A stretch of 64,000 nucleotides of DNA from Salvator merianae. Lineage: Eukaryota; Chordata; Lepidosauria; Squamata; Teiidae. Each line of letters starts with the position of its first letter. Within the stretch, counting starts at the first letter, position 1. Below the pieces are notes generated by a model. It made no database searches. It was not told where the DNA came from and was given only the letters and a program-made list of their open reading frames with translations. The stretch lies in NCBI GenBank assembly GCA_003586115.2, contig QVOM02000025.1, positions 50,040,582 to 50,104,581 on the forward strand. The letters run 5' to 3'. The translations under genes were made by a program, and so were the position numbers. Shown piece after piece: positions 1 through 10,929 of this stretch.

Positions 1-830
1 CTTTTTTAAATTGGGGTGCCCAGAACTGGACACAATACTCCAGATGAGGTCTGACCAAGGAAGTGTAAAGAGGGATAATTACTTCTCGTGATCTAGACTC
101 TATGCTCCTCTTGATACAGCCCAGGATGGTGTTTGCCTTTTTTGCAGCTGCATCACACTGTTGACTCATGTTTAAACTGTGATGTACTAGTACACCCAGA
201 TCCTTTTCACATGTGCTGCTACTCAGCGAGATTCCTCCCATCCCATATTGTCATTTTTCTTACCCAGGTGTAAAACTTTGCATTTCTCTCTGTTAAATGT
301 CATTCTGTTAGTTTCAGCCCACTGTTCAAGCTCGTCCAGATCATTTTGAATCCCCTCCTTCTGTTCCCTAATGTTAGCAACCCTTCCTAGCTTTGCGTAG
401 CCTGCAAATTTGATCAGCGTCCCCTTGACTCCCTCATCCAGATCATTTATAAAAATGTTGAACAGCACCGGGCCCAAGACAGAGCCTTGCGGTATCCCAC
501 TCGAGACATTCTCCTAATTGGATGTGAAGCCATTTATGACCACTCTTTGAGTACGATCACGAAGTCAGTTATGAATCCACCTAACAGTTGTCCTGTCAAT
601 CCCATATTTGATCATTTTTTCAAGTATGGTATGAGACACCTTGCCAAATACTTTGCTAAAGTCAAGATATACTATGTCCACAACATTTCCTTGATTGATC
701 CATCTAGTAATTTTGTCATAAAAGGAAATGAGGTTGTCATAAAAGGAAATAAACAGTTGCACAAAATAAGCATAGGCTGTGTTCAGATATATCTGAGACA
801 ATAGTGTGTGGCCCTCCATATTCCCAACTC
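1..830 (-). pseudogene. CR1-type LINE, 3' part of reverse transcriptase ORF (decayed)
   Basis: Read on the minus strand, this is the second half of a chicken-repeat-1 (CR1) retrotransposon polyprotein, an enzyme that copies its own RNA into nicked genomic DNA. Visible landmarks in order: the motif A block VDIVYLDFSK (about 680-650), GIPQGSVLGPVLFN (about 500-455), the block where CR1 normally has FADD, and the C-terminal block ending RPHLEYCVQFW (about 45-10), cut by the window edge. The element is dead. The FADD catalytic box reads FAGY, in-frame stops separate the blocks, and a frame change lies near 223. Near 715-750 a 22-bp direct duplication repeats the ISFYD segment. The downstream part lies beyond base 1. 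Assignment to CR1 rests on recognised protein motifs; subfamily not determined. Confidence 0.9.
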
Positions 831-1972
831 TTCTCTAATCCACCTTTTCTAGCATAGACTTTTTCTGAGAAGGGGAGGGACAGACTGGTGTGTGAACAAT
901 CCCATCTCCAAGCTATCCCTGAGCCACCTCAGAGATGCTTTTTTTCCCTGTCTGATCGTAGCCATCGTTTGCAAAACTGTAGCTATCACCTTCTTCATTA
1001 AAACATTTTTTTATTAGTCAGACCATATCAATATTTGTTTAAAATCAAAACTGCAATAAAATATACCACAGATAAAACCTGTTAGAAGATATAAGTAAAC
1101 TAGAACACTGTAGCCCAAAATCAAAAACCAACGGTAATTTATAATAGTTTAACCCCCACACAATTAGTTCCTGTTTGATCTATGTAGACTGCTTAAATTT
1201 TCATTGTCTTAAAGGCAAATGAACACTCTTCAAGTAATGTTTTGGCTGATACCTTGAAGAAAAAAGTTTTTTGCTTTCACATCAAAAATTCTACATTTAG
1301 AATGTGTTGTGGGGGATACTTCTAACTGGCAGTCTAACAGAAAATGGCTTTTATGTACAATCTACCAAAGTCTTTCAATACTGGAAGCAATCAAGTTTTA
1401 TCATAGTTTCTATTTGATTAAAACACAATAGAATGAACTGTTTGTGAAGCTTCATAGGTGTGTTAAATAAAAAATAATGCTCCAGCTTTACCTGCATTTT
1501 ATGGATCATCAACCAAGGTATCTTGATTTGTTTATGGACTTCAGTAGCATTGTTTTTTAAGGCCAAACAAGACTTGTCATAAAGAGGCCAAATTGCAAGG
1601 ATTTTTTTTTTTTTGCCAGCTAAGTTGTCTCATTAAGTGATGCCTTCTGTTTATCCATACATGGATGTTATCTTTCTAATGCATTGTTATATATTGTAAC
1701 CAATTGTTGCATCTTGATTGTTATGAATTATTGTGCATATTGATTTTTGCTTTGGTGCCTGGCTCCTATTGAAGGAGACTATTCCCAGCATTGAAACAGT
1801 TGCACTATGATATATGGTTGTTATCTGAAATGCTTTGATTTAGATTATGCTTAAGATTCTTTGCTTGCTTTCATCTTTATATCTTTCCCTTTCCTTTCCC
1901 CAGACGGAATATGATTTTAGGATTTTTATTTTTTTTTATAGGAACATTTATTAGATTATATCATTGGACAGG
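831..1972. other. AT-rich stretch, no feature recognised
   Basis: AT-rich sequence with short homopolymer runs (a T run near 1601-1614). No coding potential, RNA gene or recognisable repeat was seen on either strand. Confidence 0.5.
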
Positions 1973-2199
1973 TTAGGGAACATTAAAAAGTAAAGAGATG
2001 TCTTTACTGAGGGAAAACTTTTTTAGCATTGCCATAGATATGGAGAATGCAGCAAAGCACTCTTTTTGAGAGCTCTTGTTTGTGTAAGGAATTTTGAATT
2101 TGGTTCTACATTCAATTGTGATTTTATTCACTGGACAAATACTTGCTTTAATACTAGAAGGAATTGCATTAAAAAAACTTAGGAGAACATCCCCCAAAA

Positions 2200-2400
2200 G
2201 TTTCAGTTTGGGCCTGTAAAGCTTTATCAAGTATAAAGTTTTAAGTCCAGACAAAAATACTGGGAGTATTTTGTCTAGAACGGGGGGAAGTTGTAGCTGT
2301 CTATTATCCAGAATGCATAGCCCTGTCATACAGAAGCAGGAGCACAAAAATTAGTCCTATATACAAATGGACATGGATCCCATGAAATATAAGTCAGAAA
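2200..2400 (-). repeat. Unclassified interspersed repeat fragment, shared with 57.6-57.8 kb
   Basis: Bases about 2290-2400 align by eye with about 57,695-57,820. Both share a block reading gaatRcaYagccctg, then an agcaggaRc block, then a tggacat block and a catgaaatataa block in the same order and spacing. This shows a common interspersed repeat of unknown class. A 124-codon minus-strand frame covers the copy but has no recognised protein motif and does not match an open frame in the other copy, so I do not call it a gene. Confidence 0.45.
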
Positions 2401-2689
2401 GATTTCAAATACAGGGAAACTGACCAGAATCCTGGACCCTGTAAAATTGCTTGCATCCATTTTTTTTTCCAAAGAAGCCTGCATGTAAAAAGAGCAACTT
2501 TTTCTTTATCTCTTGAATAAGTTAACCTGGCTGCATGAGTCAGCTCAAGAAATCATGCATTAATGGTTAACAAAAGGAATTGGACGAGTATCTGGCCATC
2601 AAATAGTTCTATTGTTCAAGCCTACATCTTGAGAACTTTTCATTAGGAATGCAAACAGCACAATTTAACCAACCAGTGTAGCTGTCTGT

Positions 2690-3657
2690 TTATCTCTCTG
2701 CCTAACCAAACACACATCTTTGCTCAACTAAGAGGAAGCTTGCTCCTTTTTCTGCTTGGGAAAAAGAATCTAAAAGTTCAGGTTTTTCTATCAGAAAGTA
2801 AGAAGAAACATTAGAAAGAAGGAGAAGAAACATTAGAGGGAAGAAGAAGAAACACACAAGAAGTCAGGAAGAATGATCATCTATCTCAGCCCCATTTTCC
2901 CTGGCTGAGAGCTGCTTTTACCTACCTCCTGAAATGGAGAAAGGAACGGATTTTTCTAAGAAGCTGCTTAATCCTACTGCTTGCTTGCAGTTTTCTTTAT
3001 TTTCCTTTTTTTTTCTGATTTCATTTGATGAGGGATTTCTATATTTCTCTCCATGCCCCTTGGCAAAAGAGCTGGTTTTTTCCCTAAAGGAGTGAGGGCT
3101 GTGGAGCATCTTCACTTCCCAATCTCTGATTTTTAACCCATTTGCCTGCAACAGATCTATGCATCTTTTTCTCCCAATTTTCCTTTTTGGCATGATGAAG
3201 ATCTGCCTGGAGAAGACTGCAGATGGGTGAGATTTACCCTTTAGTGCTAGGAACCTTTCTAGTCTCCATTGCTAGCTTCTCCCAGACCCTCTCTCTCTTT
3301 CCCTCTTTCTCCCCACTCTCTTTCACACACACTAACTAGGTCTTCTTACTTAGTTTGGAGCCAAGCCTTTTTCTTTTCCTTTTCCAAATGCCAAACTACC
3401 TATGCTACCTATGAAACTAGCTGATTCTAACAAATTACATTGTTTATTGCTATTTCTTGGATTTCAAGTCTTTTTGGTGGGTTCTAATAAAGATGCACCA
3501 TTATTTTCAAGGATTACCTTCTCTTTATTTGGACTTTGTGTGTGCCAGTTTAGCGTTATTAAAACCTGCCCCAAAAAATTGATCCCTAAAAATGTTTAGT
3601 GCTTGGAGTGGCTAATTCCTAACACAAAAGTATTTTCGCCAGAGCACGGCCTGTAAC
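2690..3657 (+). repeat. Possible LTR-like sequence
   Basis: The stretch has some LTR-like properties. Pyrimidine-rich tracts lie around 3270-3320, an AATAAAG poly(A)-type signal sits at about 3486, and a T/G-rich segment about 170 bp downstream ends in tgtaaca. I could not find the 5' terminus or a target-site duplication, and no retroviral protein is visible next to it. It could equally be unrelated unique sequence. Confidence 0.25.
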
Positions 3658-3953
3658 AATGTGCTTCTGATACATAACTAAGATCTTATGCCAGTAGCTG
3701 TATTTTCTGGATAAGACAGAACACTTTAGTGAGTACACTTTTAGTTTGACTCTAACATTCTGAGAGGGAATAAATTTAACTGATCCAAAGATGGTGTAGA
3801 GAAAGTGTGACTAGAGTGTGTCCACCTTCTGGGTGCTAGAAAATCATTACTAAAAGATATTGCTTTTACCTTGAATACCTTAAGTATCAGTCTTGCTGAA
3901 CTAAGAATATGTGAAATAGCATAATCTATAGAGTTTTGTGTGTGGTTTGATAC

Positions 3954-3974
3954 TTTCTCTCTCTCTCTCTCTCT
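3954..3974. repeat. (TC)n microsatellite
   Basis: About ten consecutive TC units. They give the serine-leucine run at the start of an overlapping small frame, which is therefore not a gene. Confidence 0.95.
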
Positions 3975-4495
3975 TTTTAAATCTTGTTAGGCTAGAGGGA
4001 AGAAGGTTAAAAGGCCATTGTTTATTCACAAAACTGGAGAAAATGAAGGGAATTGCAACATGGCTCACGAACAGAAAACCATTAAAGTTGTTGTTATTGG
4101 ATATTTCATTTTTCTTCTATAGTTCAGAAACATTTTACAAAAGTGCAATAAAAATAACACAAATATGGATGAAATTACTGACCTTCTGTGTCAAAAATCC
4201 TAATAGAACTGGACTTATTCAATTTCACAGAAAATGGGGAACTTATAGATATAGAAATAGAAAATGTTCTTGATTCAAGTGAATCCATGATAGAATTCAA
4301 CATCATTTATAATGATAAAACTATTGCAACTTACCTTTGTGTGCACTTTTCAGATGTCTGTTTCAGAAAAGTTGTTGTTTTCAATTAACAAAAATTGAAA
4401 AGAGTTTCTTTTATGACACATTTATTGTTGAAATGATCTGATGGTACCTTATTGCATCACAGCTCAGCCATGGTGGTATGTTCAGCTCTGCACTT

Positions 4496-4553
4496 CATGG
4501 TGGAGATAGTGCACTCACAGGCTACATGGTGGAGATAGTGTACTCACAGGACA
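4496..4553. repeat. 29-bp tandem duplication
   Basis: Two adjacent copies of a 29-bp unit beginning catggtggagatagtg, differing by a few bases (gcactcacaggcta against gtactcacaggaca). A local slippage or duplication event; no larger array. Confidence 0.9.
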
Positions 4554-4559
4554 AGCCCT

Positions 4560-5266
4560 TACAGCCAAGCATCATTCCATTGTAGATGCTAGCAAGAACA
4601 TTGAGTGGCAAGCAGTAGCGTTTCCCAAGCACTTACTCGCACTCTTTCAGCAGCTGTTTTGACACTACAACATTGCCACTTGAGGAAATCTACTTGACTC
4701 ACTGTCAACAAACTAAGAAAATATAAATGGCAACCAAAGTGTTCCAGCTATCAAACTCATAGCCAAGGAAAGAAAGGGACATTGTGTGGCATGCAGATAT
4801 CATGCCACCGCTACTAGAACACTACACTCTATAGCACTCTATTTTATGGTGATATGATGATATAATGATCCTTGATGGTACTCTAGTTAAATTGGCACCA
4901 GGGATCTACAGGTACATAAGGAAAAGAGCAACATCAACAACTTTTGTTCAATGTGTTCAACTTCTGGTTAAAGTCTTACATAGAATTTTTACTTTTATGA
5001 TGCATACACAAAACACCCTATGAAATGTATTAAATTTGGTTTAATGTGAACAGGTCCAGCTTGCCTCCAAATGGAATCTGGCCTTAAATCTTAGGTTCAG
5101 TTCAAAAGCAAGCAGAACTTGTTGAGTTCATTCCCTGGTTCAGCTTCAGAAAATGACTGTTGTGACCTTCTATGACTTGGATGGGTCTTTGTGTGTGAGT
5201 GGTGGTGAGTGTTAGAAGGCCCTTGAAGGCCTAAGGACTGGACCCAAGCCAACAGAGAGGTATGAG
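4560..5266. other. No feature recognised
   Basis: Mixed-composition sequence without coding potential or a repeat I recognise. Confidence 0.4.
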
Positions 5267-5527
5267 ATGGCCCTTACCATTATGGAGCATTATGCTGCAT
5301 GGCTACCTTTAGCGCTCCATTGTAGCTTTCTGCAACCCTTTAAGCCTCAAAAAGGCCTGCTACAGCTGCAAAAGTGTTGTAATGTCATAATGGTCCACTA
5401 CCACCTCTTTGTAACACTTTTGTGGTCATGCTGTGACTTTAAGGAGGCCTAAAGGGCTACAAAAAGTTACAGGCAAACTTTATGGGCTTCTACACTGTCA
5501 CTATGCTCCATAGAGGTAAAGGCCACC
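5267..5527. mobile_element. Palindromic (fold-back) DNA element
   Basis: The left arm (atggcccttacc, then tatggagcattatg) is the imperfect reverse complement of the right arm at 5500-5527, whose complement reads gtggcctttacc, then tatggagcatagtg. Inner segments also pair: tgcaacccttttaagcctc near 5331 pairs with the complement of the 5440-5470 segment. The whole 261 bp therefore folds on itself with the centre near 5395, as expected of a non-autonomous palindromic DNA transposon. No target-site duplication could be fixed, so the superfamily is unknown. Confidence 0.6.
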
Positions 5528-5529
5528 TT

Positions 5530-6475
5530 GCACCCACTCAGTCAACTTGTGCCCCCCACCCCAAAATATACCTTGCTGCTATTTCAGCCCCCTTGTGGCT
5601 GTGTAAATGTCTGTCATAGCCACAAAACATCCATAAAGGGCCACCAAGCTGTCATGCATCCTCATCCGATGTCCTGCTGGCTAAATGCCCTGCGAGTATT
5701 TTTCCACAGAGCAACAGCTATTCCTTTTCTCCACTGACGCCAGTGATTAGGATGACTTACTAGCAATAGACATTTCCGGTTTGTAGTGGACTACATTGGG
5801 AGCATGATCCTGTTGTAAGCTCACACATTTAGCATAGTAATCTGAATACATTGTCCAAAGTTAGTCCAGACTACATTTATTAATGCACTTATCCATGACT
5901 ATATTCACAAGGAATTCACATAAACCTGACAAGGATTAAGGAAGAAGGAGGAATTCAATGAACATCCATTTTCAAGCAGATTTTAAAGAATCTGACTGTT
6001 TCAATTTTCCACTCAGCCTTTATTGTAATCCCCTGCTGTACTTTTCCTTCTTCCCTTTCATATACAAGTGAGAAAATATTGGAGTCTACTGAAGTACAGT
6101 CTTAGAGTGGACAAAACGGTCAGGCAACAGTTGTGGGTTTGAGATAATATGCTGCTGGCAATGACTCATGACACCTGGGCAATCTTCTGTCTCTTTGAGT
6201 GTCTGCCCTCTCCATTTAACCTTATGGGATATAGTATCTTCTGCTCACCATCCAATGTGTCAGTGAGGAAGAATGACTCCATTTTCTGTCGGTTTAGGTT
6301 ACATCTCCATCTTTTCATTTCACTGGAGGAGGATAGTCATTAGTGAGAGAAGGCAAAAATGGGACACAAGGTCAAAGAGCTTGGAAGTGCTGTAGTTTAT
6401 TTGTAATTATTATGACATTTTTATCCTGGCTTCCTTTCTTTGTGTTCAAGGTGGTACAGTATTCCAACAAGTCCC
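5530..6475. other. No feature recognised
   Basis: Unassigned sequence between the palindrome and the L2-like LINE. It contains short frames without recognisable motifs. Confidence 0.4.
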
Positions 6476-7079
6476 TCCCCCACAATTGTCAGCAGCAGGC
6501 GGCCATTTAATCTACCTGTGGGAGGAACACAGAGGGGACTCAGGGCCACTCCATCCACCCTGTAAGGGATTATTCCATCAAGTCCCTTATAGTCTGGTCA
6601 ACAATATACCTGTTACCTCCTCTGGCCTGTTGGACTCCTGCTTCAGATTCTAGAGGTGGTTGCACCTGTTGAATCTACTAGCTGTGGGAGTTGGTGCTTC
6701 TTAGCAACTCTAGGCCCTGCAAGGCAGCTCCTCCACCAACACCTGGCCCGTTATTCCAGCTGCTGTGAATTTATATAAGGGCTACCGGTGGCAACAGGCT
6801 GCCTGAAGGGGCACTCTGACCAAGTGCCTTGGTTTTCTTTTTCTTCTTTTTCTTTTTTTTATTGTAGGGGTTTGGATGTTTTGTTTTGTTTTTTGCTTTG
6901 TGGGGAGGGAATAATGTGCCAAGGCAGTGATGGAGGGGGAGAACTGTCACAGGGCTACCATCCCTGTGGTGATGGGCAGGGGGAGATATAGTGCTGGGAA
7001 GCAGAAACAACAGTGTTAGATGCATTAAAGCTATCACTCCCTCTGTTCTACCTTCCAACCAGCAGAATTTGGGAATGCC

Positions 7080-7660
7080 TGTCAACTGGCCCACCACCCT
7101 GGTGAGGCTGCTTTTGAATGCCAGATCAGTCCAAAATAAAACATCACTCATCCATGACTTAATTCTGAGTGAAGGGGCTGATCTGGCATGCATTACTGAG
7201 ACCTGGTGGATGAACTGGGTGGGCCTAATCTTACCCAGCTTTGTCCCCCAGGCTACTCGGTGCAGCACTGTTCCAGACTGGTGAAGAGGGAAGGGGGTGT
7301 TGCTGTACTCCATAGGACCTATATTTCTCATACCAGATAATCAATTTGTTCTACAACCGGGTTTGAGGGGCTGTTTTTGTTGTTGAGCCAGAGAGACTGA
7401 ATAGGGATGTTGCTGGTATACTGCCCACCCCACTGCCTAGCAGCCTCCCTATCTGAGCTGGTTGAGATGATCTCTGATATGGTACTGGAGGCCTCTGCCA
7501 CAGTGGTGTTGGGAGATTTTAACATCCATTCAGAGACTATCCTCTGTGGACCAGTTCAGCTCTTTGTGGCCTCCATGGTAACTATGGAACTGTCTCAGTT
7601 TGTAAGTGAGCAGGCCAAACCCTTGATCTGGTTTTTGCCACAGAGCCAATTGATGTGAAT
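7080..7660 (+). pseudogene. L2-like LINE endonuclease segment
   Basis: This is the apurinic/apyrimidinic-type endonuclease that nicks target DNA for target-primed reverse transcription. Visible in two frames: LNARSVQNK at about 7116 (the standard domain start in CR1/L2 elements), ACITETWW at about 7185 with the catalytic glutamate, and after a frame break VVLGDFNIHSE at about 7505 with the catalytic GDFN block. The domain is split by at least one stop and frameshift near 7285-7400 and by more after 7660, so no active protein can be made. Identification from motifs is strong; the clade is inferred. Confidence 0.85.
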
Positions 7661-8308
7661 CCATTGATAGGAGGGCTGATGGTAAGCTCATTGTCATGGA
7701 TAAATGATTCGCTGGTAAAAATTGGACTTGCAGTTACAGCTCCCCTCTGCAGGGATGGGGGACCCATTGAGATGATCCACCCTTGGAGACTTATAGAGCC
7801 TGAATGATTCCTGAATGCTATGGGGGATTTTCCAGTTGGCATGGATGATGCTCCTGCCAAGGTTGTGGTCTCACTCTGGAATGGGGAGATGAATAGGCCA
7901 TCGACATGATCACACCCAAGTGCCCTTGGCATACTTGTGGAGCCCGTAATGCACCCTGGTATTCTGCGGAGTTACGGGCAATGAAACTGGAAGGTCAATG
8001 GCTAGAGCATAGGTGGCATAAATCCCTCTGTGAGTCTGACTGAGCACAGGTTAGAATACATGATTGTGCCTATCATGTGGCAGTGATGACAGAGAAAAGA
8101 TCTTATTTCTCTGCCACCATTGTGTCCTCAAGTAAGCCATCTAACAGAGCTCTTCTGAGTAGTAAATGGCCTTATAAAATCATGTCCAAGAAAACAAGGA
8201 TGATTGCCATGTAATATCTGCTATGATGAATTTGCAGGGCACTTTGAGGGCAAAGTCACTTGGATTAATCAGGGATTGGATACCACAGTTGAGAATAATA
8301 CAGAGGAA

Positions 8309-8488
8309 GAACTGTTCTGCACTTAGACTTATTCTAGATTATATCTCAGAATAGAGACCTGCCATCTGCATGCTGGTGCAGACTATGGTAGGCCCTGGGC
8401 AAGACCTTTTATAGTTTGCCCTAGCATGTGGATGGCAGGTCCCTATTCCAGGATATAATCCGCAAAAAGGCCAAGTGCAGAAAGGGTC
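8309..8488. mobile_element. 180-bp palindromic MITE, copy 1 (target duplication GAA)
   Basis: The terminal inverted repeat ends with ttctgcactt on the left and aagtgcagaaagggtc on the right, and the interior is also palindromic. It is flanked by GAA at 8306-8308 and GAA at 8489-8491. It belongs to the same family as the copies at 43.7, 56.2, 63.15, 63.35 and 63.6 kb. It interrupts the L2-like LINE, so it inserted after that LINE did. The overlapping 65-codon minus frame is only MITE sequence. Confidence 0.9.
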
Positions 8489-8639
8489 GAAGTGTCCAGA
8501 GAACCGTCTGGTCCAGTTACTTTGGATCAGTTTCAATTATTGTGGCCTGAGGATGTGGACAAGCTGCTTGCTAGGGTTCAACCTATTATATTCCCTCTAG
8601 ACACTTGCCCTTCTTGGTAGATAAAAGCTAGCAAGGAAG

Positions 8640-9280
8640 GTATGACTGGGTGGGTCCAGGGAGTAGTAAATGCCTCCTTGAGAGATTTAATAGTCCCATT
8701 GGCTCTTAAAGAGGTAATAGTATGGTGCCTCCTCAAGAAGTCCTCCCTGGATCCAGATGATTTAAAGAACTATCATCTGATGGCCAACATACCCTTTCTG
8801 AGCAAGGCATTGGAAAGGGCTGTAGCTGTTCAACTGCAAGCATGCTTGGAAGAAGCTGATTATCTAGACCCATTTCAATCTGGTTTCAGATCCAGTTATA
8901 GTACAGAAACCACCTTGGTCACCCTACTTGATGACCTTCTTCAGGAGAAAGACAAAGGAAATGTGACTCTATTGGTTCTCCTGGATCTCTTGGCAGCTTT
9001 TGACCCAATTGATCATGATATCCTTCTGGAGAGACAATAGTGTTTAGGAGTTACAGTGGTTCTGCTCCTGTCTCCAAGGCTTATTCCAGAGGGTAGTTGT
9101 GGGAGATTCCTGCTTGTCATCCTGGGAACTCAGGTGTAGAGTTCCTCAGGGGTTGATCTTATCTCCCATGTTTTTCAATATCTATATGAAGCCACTGGTG
9201 GAGTTCATCAGAAGATTTGGAATGAGATGTTATCAATATGCAGATAATACCCAGCTCTACATCTGTGCCATCTGAATCAA
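8640..9280 (+). pseudogene. L2-like LINE reverse transcriptase segment
   Basis: The reverse transcriptase core of the LINE. Landmarks in order: FLSKALERAVAVQLQ (about 8790-8835), DPFQSGFR (about 8868-8890), the motif A block LLDLLAAFD (about 8977-9003) followed by IDHDILL, then a frame break, a PMFFNIYMKPL block (about 9165-9200), and YADNTQLY (about 9235-9258). The catalytic box, normally YADD in this clade, reads YADN, so the second catalytic aspartate is lost. Together with the stop after ILLERQ at 9040 this shows an inactive copy. Confidence 0.88.
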
Positions 9281-9399
9281 GACAGGTGGTTGAAATGATG
9301 GACAGGTGCTGGAAGCAGTAATGGGTTGGATAAGGGACAATAAAGTGAAGCTGAATCCAGACAAGCTGAGGTACTCTGTGTCACAGGCTCTCGGGTCCA

Positions 9400-9900
9400 T
9401 GAAGTTGGAAGGAATCTGATCCTTGATGGGGTTGCTTTGCCCTGGAAAGGACAGGTGCAGAATCTGGGTGTACTCTTGGACTCTACGCTTACTTGAAACT
9501 CAGGTGGAGGTGGTGGCCAAGAATGCATACCTCCAGCTATGGCTGGTCCACCAGCTACAACCCCTTCTGGATAGAGACAGTCTGGCCACAGTAATCCATG
9601 CTTTGATAGCTTCCAGATTGGATTACTGTCATGTGCTTTACATGGGCTGCCCTTGAAAATGGTTCGGAAGCTGGAACTGGTGCAGAATGCAGCAGAAAGA
9701 CTGCTGACTGGACACCTGGTCGGATGCATATCATGTCAGTCTTAAAAGAGCTGCACTGGATGGCAATTCACTACAGAGTCCAATTCAAGATGTTAAGCTT
9801 AACCTATGAGGCCCTAAATGTCCAAATACCTAAAGGAAAGTCTTCTCCCATATTGACCTGTCCATGCCTTAAGATCTGCAGATGTGGCAATGATTCAATG
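9400..9900 (+). pseudogene. L2-like LINE C-terminal region
   Basis: The C-terminal part of the LINE polyprotein is readable across two frames. It carries LLDRDSLATVIHALIASRLD followed by YC at about 9565-9632, and after a frame change VLKELHWMAIHYRVQFKML at about 9739-9795. These blocks are typical of L2/CR1-clade ORF2 proteins downstream of the reverse transcriptase. The remaining 3' untranslated tail is not clearly defined. Confidence 0.8.
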
Positions 9901-10055
9901 AACTAAGTATGGATAAATAAGAAAATTGCATTCTTAACTGTAGCACTGATTATTTAATTTATTTATTTATTTGCATTTTTATCCCACCCTATACCTGAAG
10001 GTCTCAGGGTGGGTTACAATGATTAAAACAACAACAACAAACTCATAAAAGGCAC

Positions 10056-10597
10056 TGTGATGCCTTGTCGGTCAAGCCGACTGCAGGGAATACCTCCTCC
10101 AGAGCTTGAATCAAGTGAAGGAGAGGATGAGCCTCCTCCAGAGTTTGAATCAAGTGATGAGGAGGATGAGGGGGAGAAAGAGGCAGCTGTGTCAGCAGAG
10201 ACAGCTGAGAATACTGTAGCTGAGAGTGATTTGGACATGGACTCACCTCCTCCTTCACATGCGTGGTTTTGGGCAGAAAAAGAGAGGGAGAGATGCCGGA
10301 CCCATTCTTATAGGGCTCGGAGAGCCCCACCCTTGAACTCACAGGTGTCTTACAGTGCTATTTAAGTCTGTGCTGTTTATTGCATAACTGAGGAAGCAGC
10401 CTTGTTACTCTGCTGAGAAATTCTTGCTGTCTGTTCTTGTTTTGGATTCCTGACTTATCTGCTGGCTTTGACAAATGATTGTTTTGATAAAGTTTCTGCC
10501 TCTTTCCCTTTGGACACTTGAGCTTGGCTGCGTAAGCTACTTAGCTTGCTATTTAAGAGTTTACTTGCTGATTCAGATGCCTGCCTGGGACATTACA
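10056..10597 (+). mobile_element. Solo LTR of a retrotransposon
   Basis: A 542-bp LTR begins TGTGATG and ends CATTACA; these ends are inverted repeats of each other with one mismatch, and TG...CA is the canonical LTR border. It is flanked by GGCAC (10,051-10,055) and GGCAT (10,598-10,602), a 5-bp target-site duplication with one change. No internal region or second LTR is present, so this is a solo LTR left by recombination. A TATA-like gctatttaag lies at about 10,360. The family is probably a Ty3/gypsy-type or retrovirus-like element, but no protein proves this. Confidence 0.8.
10057..10365 (+). CDS. Open frame inside the solo LTR, acidic low-complexity product
   Basis: A 102-codon open frame fills the 5' (U3-like) part of the LTR, starting two codons after the LTR border. 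The product begins with a short basic RSSRLQG segment, then has a strongly acidic proline/serine/glutamate region containing two 13-residue repeats (PPPELESSEGEDE and PPPEFESSDEEDE, encoded by 39-bp tandem copies at 10,093-10,131 and 10,132-10,170), and ends in an arginine-rich segment. No known domain. It may be the 3' end of an element ORF that runs into the LTR, or simply a stop-free acidic repeat. Whether it is translated is unknown. Confidence 0.3.
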   Translation: MMPCRSSRLQGIPPPELESSEGEDEPPPEFESSDEEDEGEKEAAVSAETAENTVAESDLDMDSPPPSHAWFWAEKERERCRTHSYRARRAPPLNSQVSYSAI

Positions 10598-10881
10598 GGC
10601 ATGCAATAAAACAGTAGTCTGAAAGTAGGGAGGGAAAGTTGTTCCTTTAGCCAAAGGCAAGGATAAATAGGTGCATCTTTATTGCTCTCCTAAAGATGTA
10701 AAGTGAGGAAGCTTGACACACCTCAGGGGGCAGAGTGACTGAGGGCCACCACTGAAAAGATTTTTAGAATCTCACAGGAATGATAGGAAGACAAACTAGC
10801 TTCAGCTAAGCCAAGAAACATTTCTGTTTGTCAGCTAGTGCTGCTGCTTGTAACAGAAAAAAAATCTGCTGTTTTCTTTTT

Positions 10882-10919
10882 CTTTATTATCATCATCATC
10901 ATTATTGTTATTATTATTA
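10882..10919. repeat. (ATT/ATC)n imperfect microsatellite
   Basis: A run of mixed TTA and TCA trinucleotides. Confidence 0.9.
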
Positions 10920-10929
10920 AGGACATTGC

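Larger units (their letters stand above)
6480..9900 (+). mobile_element. L2-like LINE (CR1 superfamily), decayed
   Basis: A near full-length but inactive non-LTR retrotransposon on the plus strand. Upstream non-coding sequence is followed by an apurinic endonuclease segment (about 7080-7660), a reverse transcriptase segment (about 8640-9280) and the C-terminal region (about 9400-9900). The frames are broken by stops and shifts, so it is a pseudogene throughout. A 180-bp MITE with a 3-bp target duplication is inserted at 8309-8488, between endonuclease and reverse transcriptase. The motif set is that of the L2/CR1 clade; Vingi or another close clade is the main alternative. Exact ends are uncertain because I cannot align to a consensus. 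Confidence 0.85.
9955..10790 (-). repeat. Interspersed LINE/SINE-tail repeat (minus), split by a solo LTR
   Basis: On the minus strand the sequence ends in a (TAAA)n tail at 9955-9982, preceded by a block reading accctgagaccttcagg and then gggtgggataaaaatgc. This is the usual layout of a LINE or tail-mobilised SINE 3' end. A second copy of the block lies at about 53,394-53,560. Sequence after 10,598 continues the same element (the block ending ctgagggccaccactga near 10,750), so the LTR at 10,056-10,597 landed inside it. Family not named. Confidence 0.6.

Noticed and set aside
3938..4388. Frames starting in the TC microsatellite
   Set aside because: The start is microsatellite-encoded and the remainder lacks recognisable motifs.
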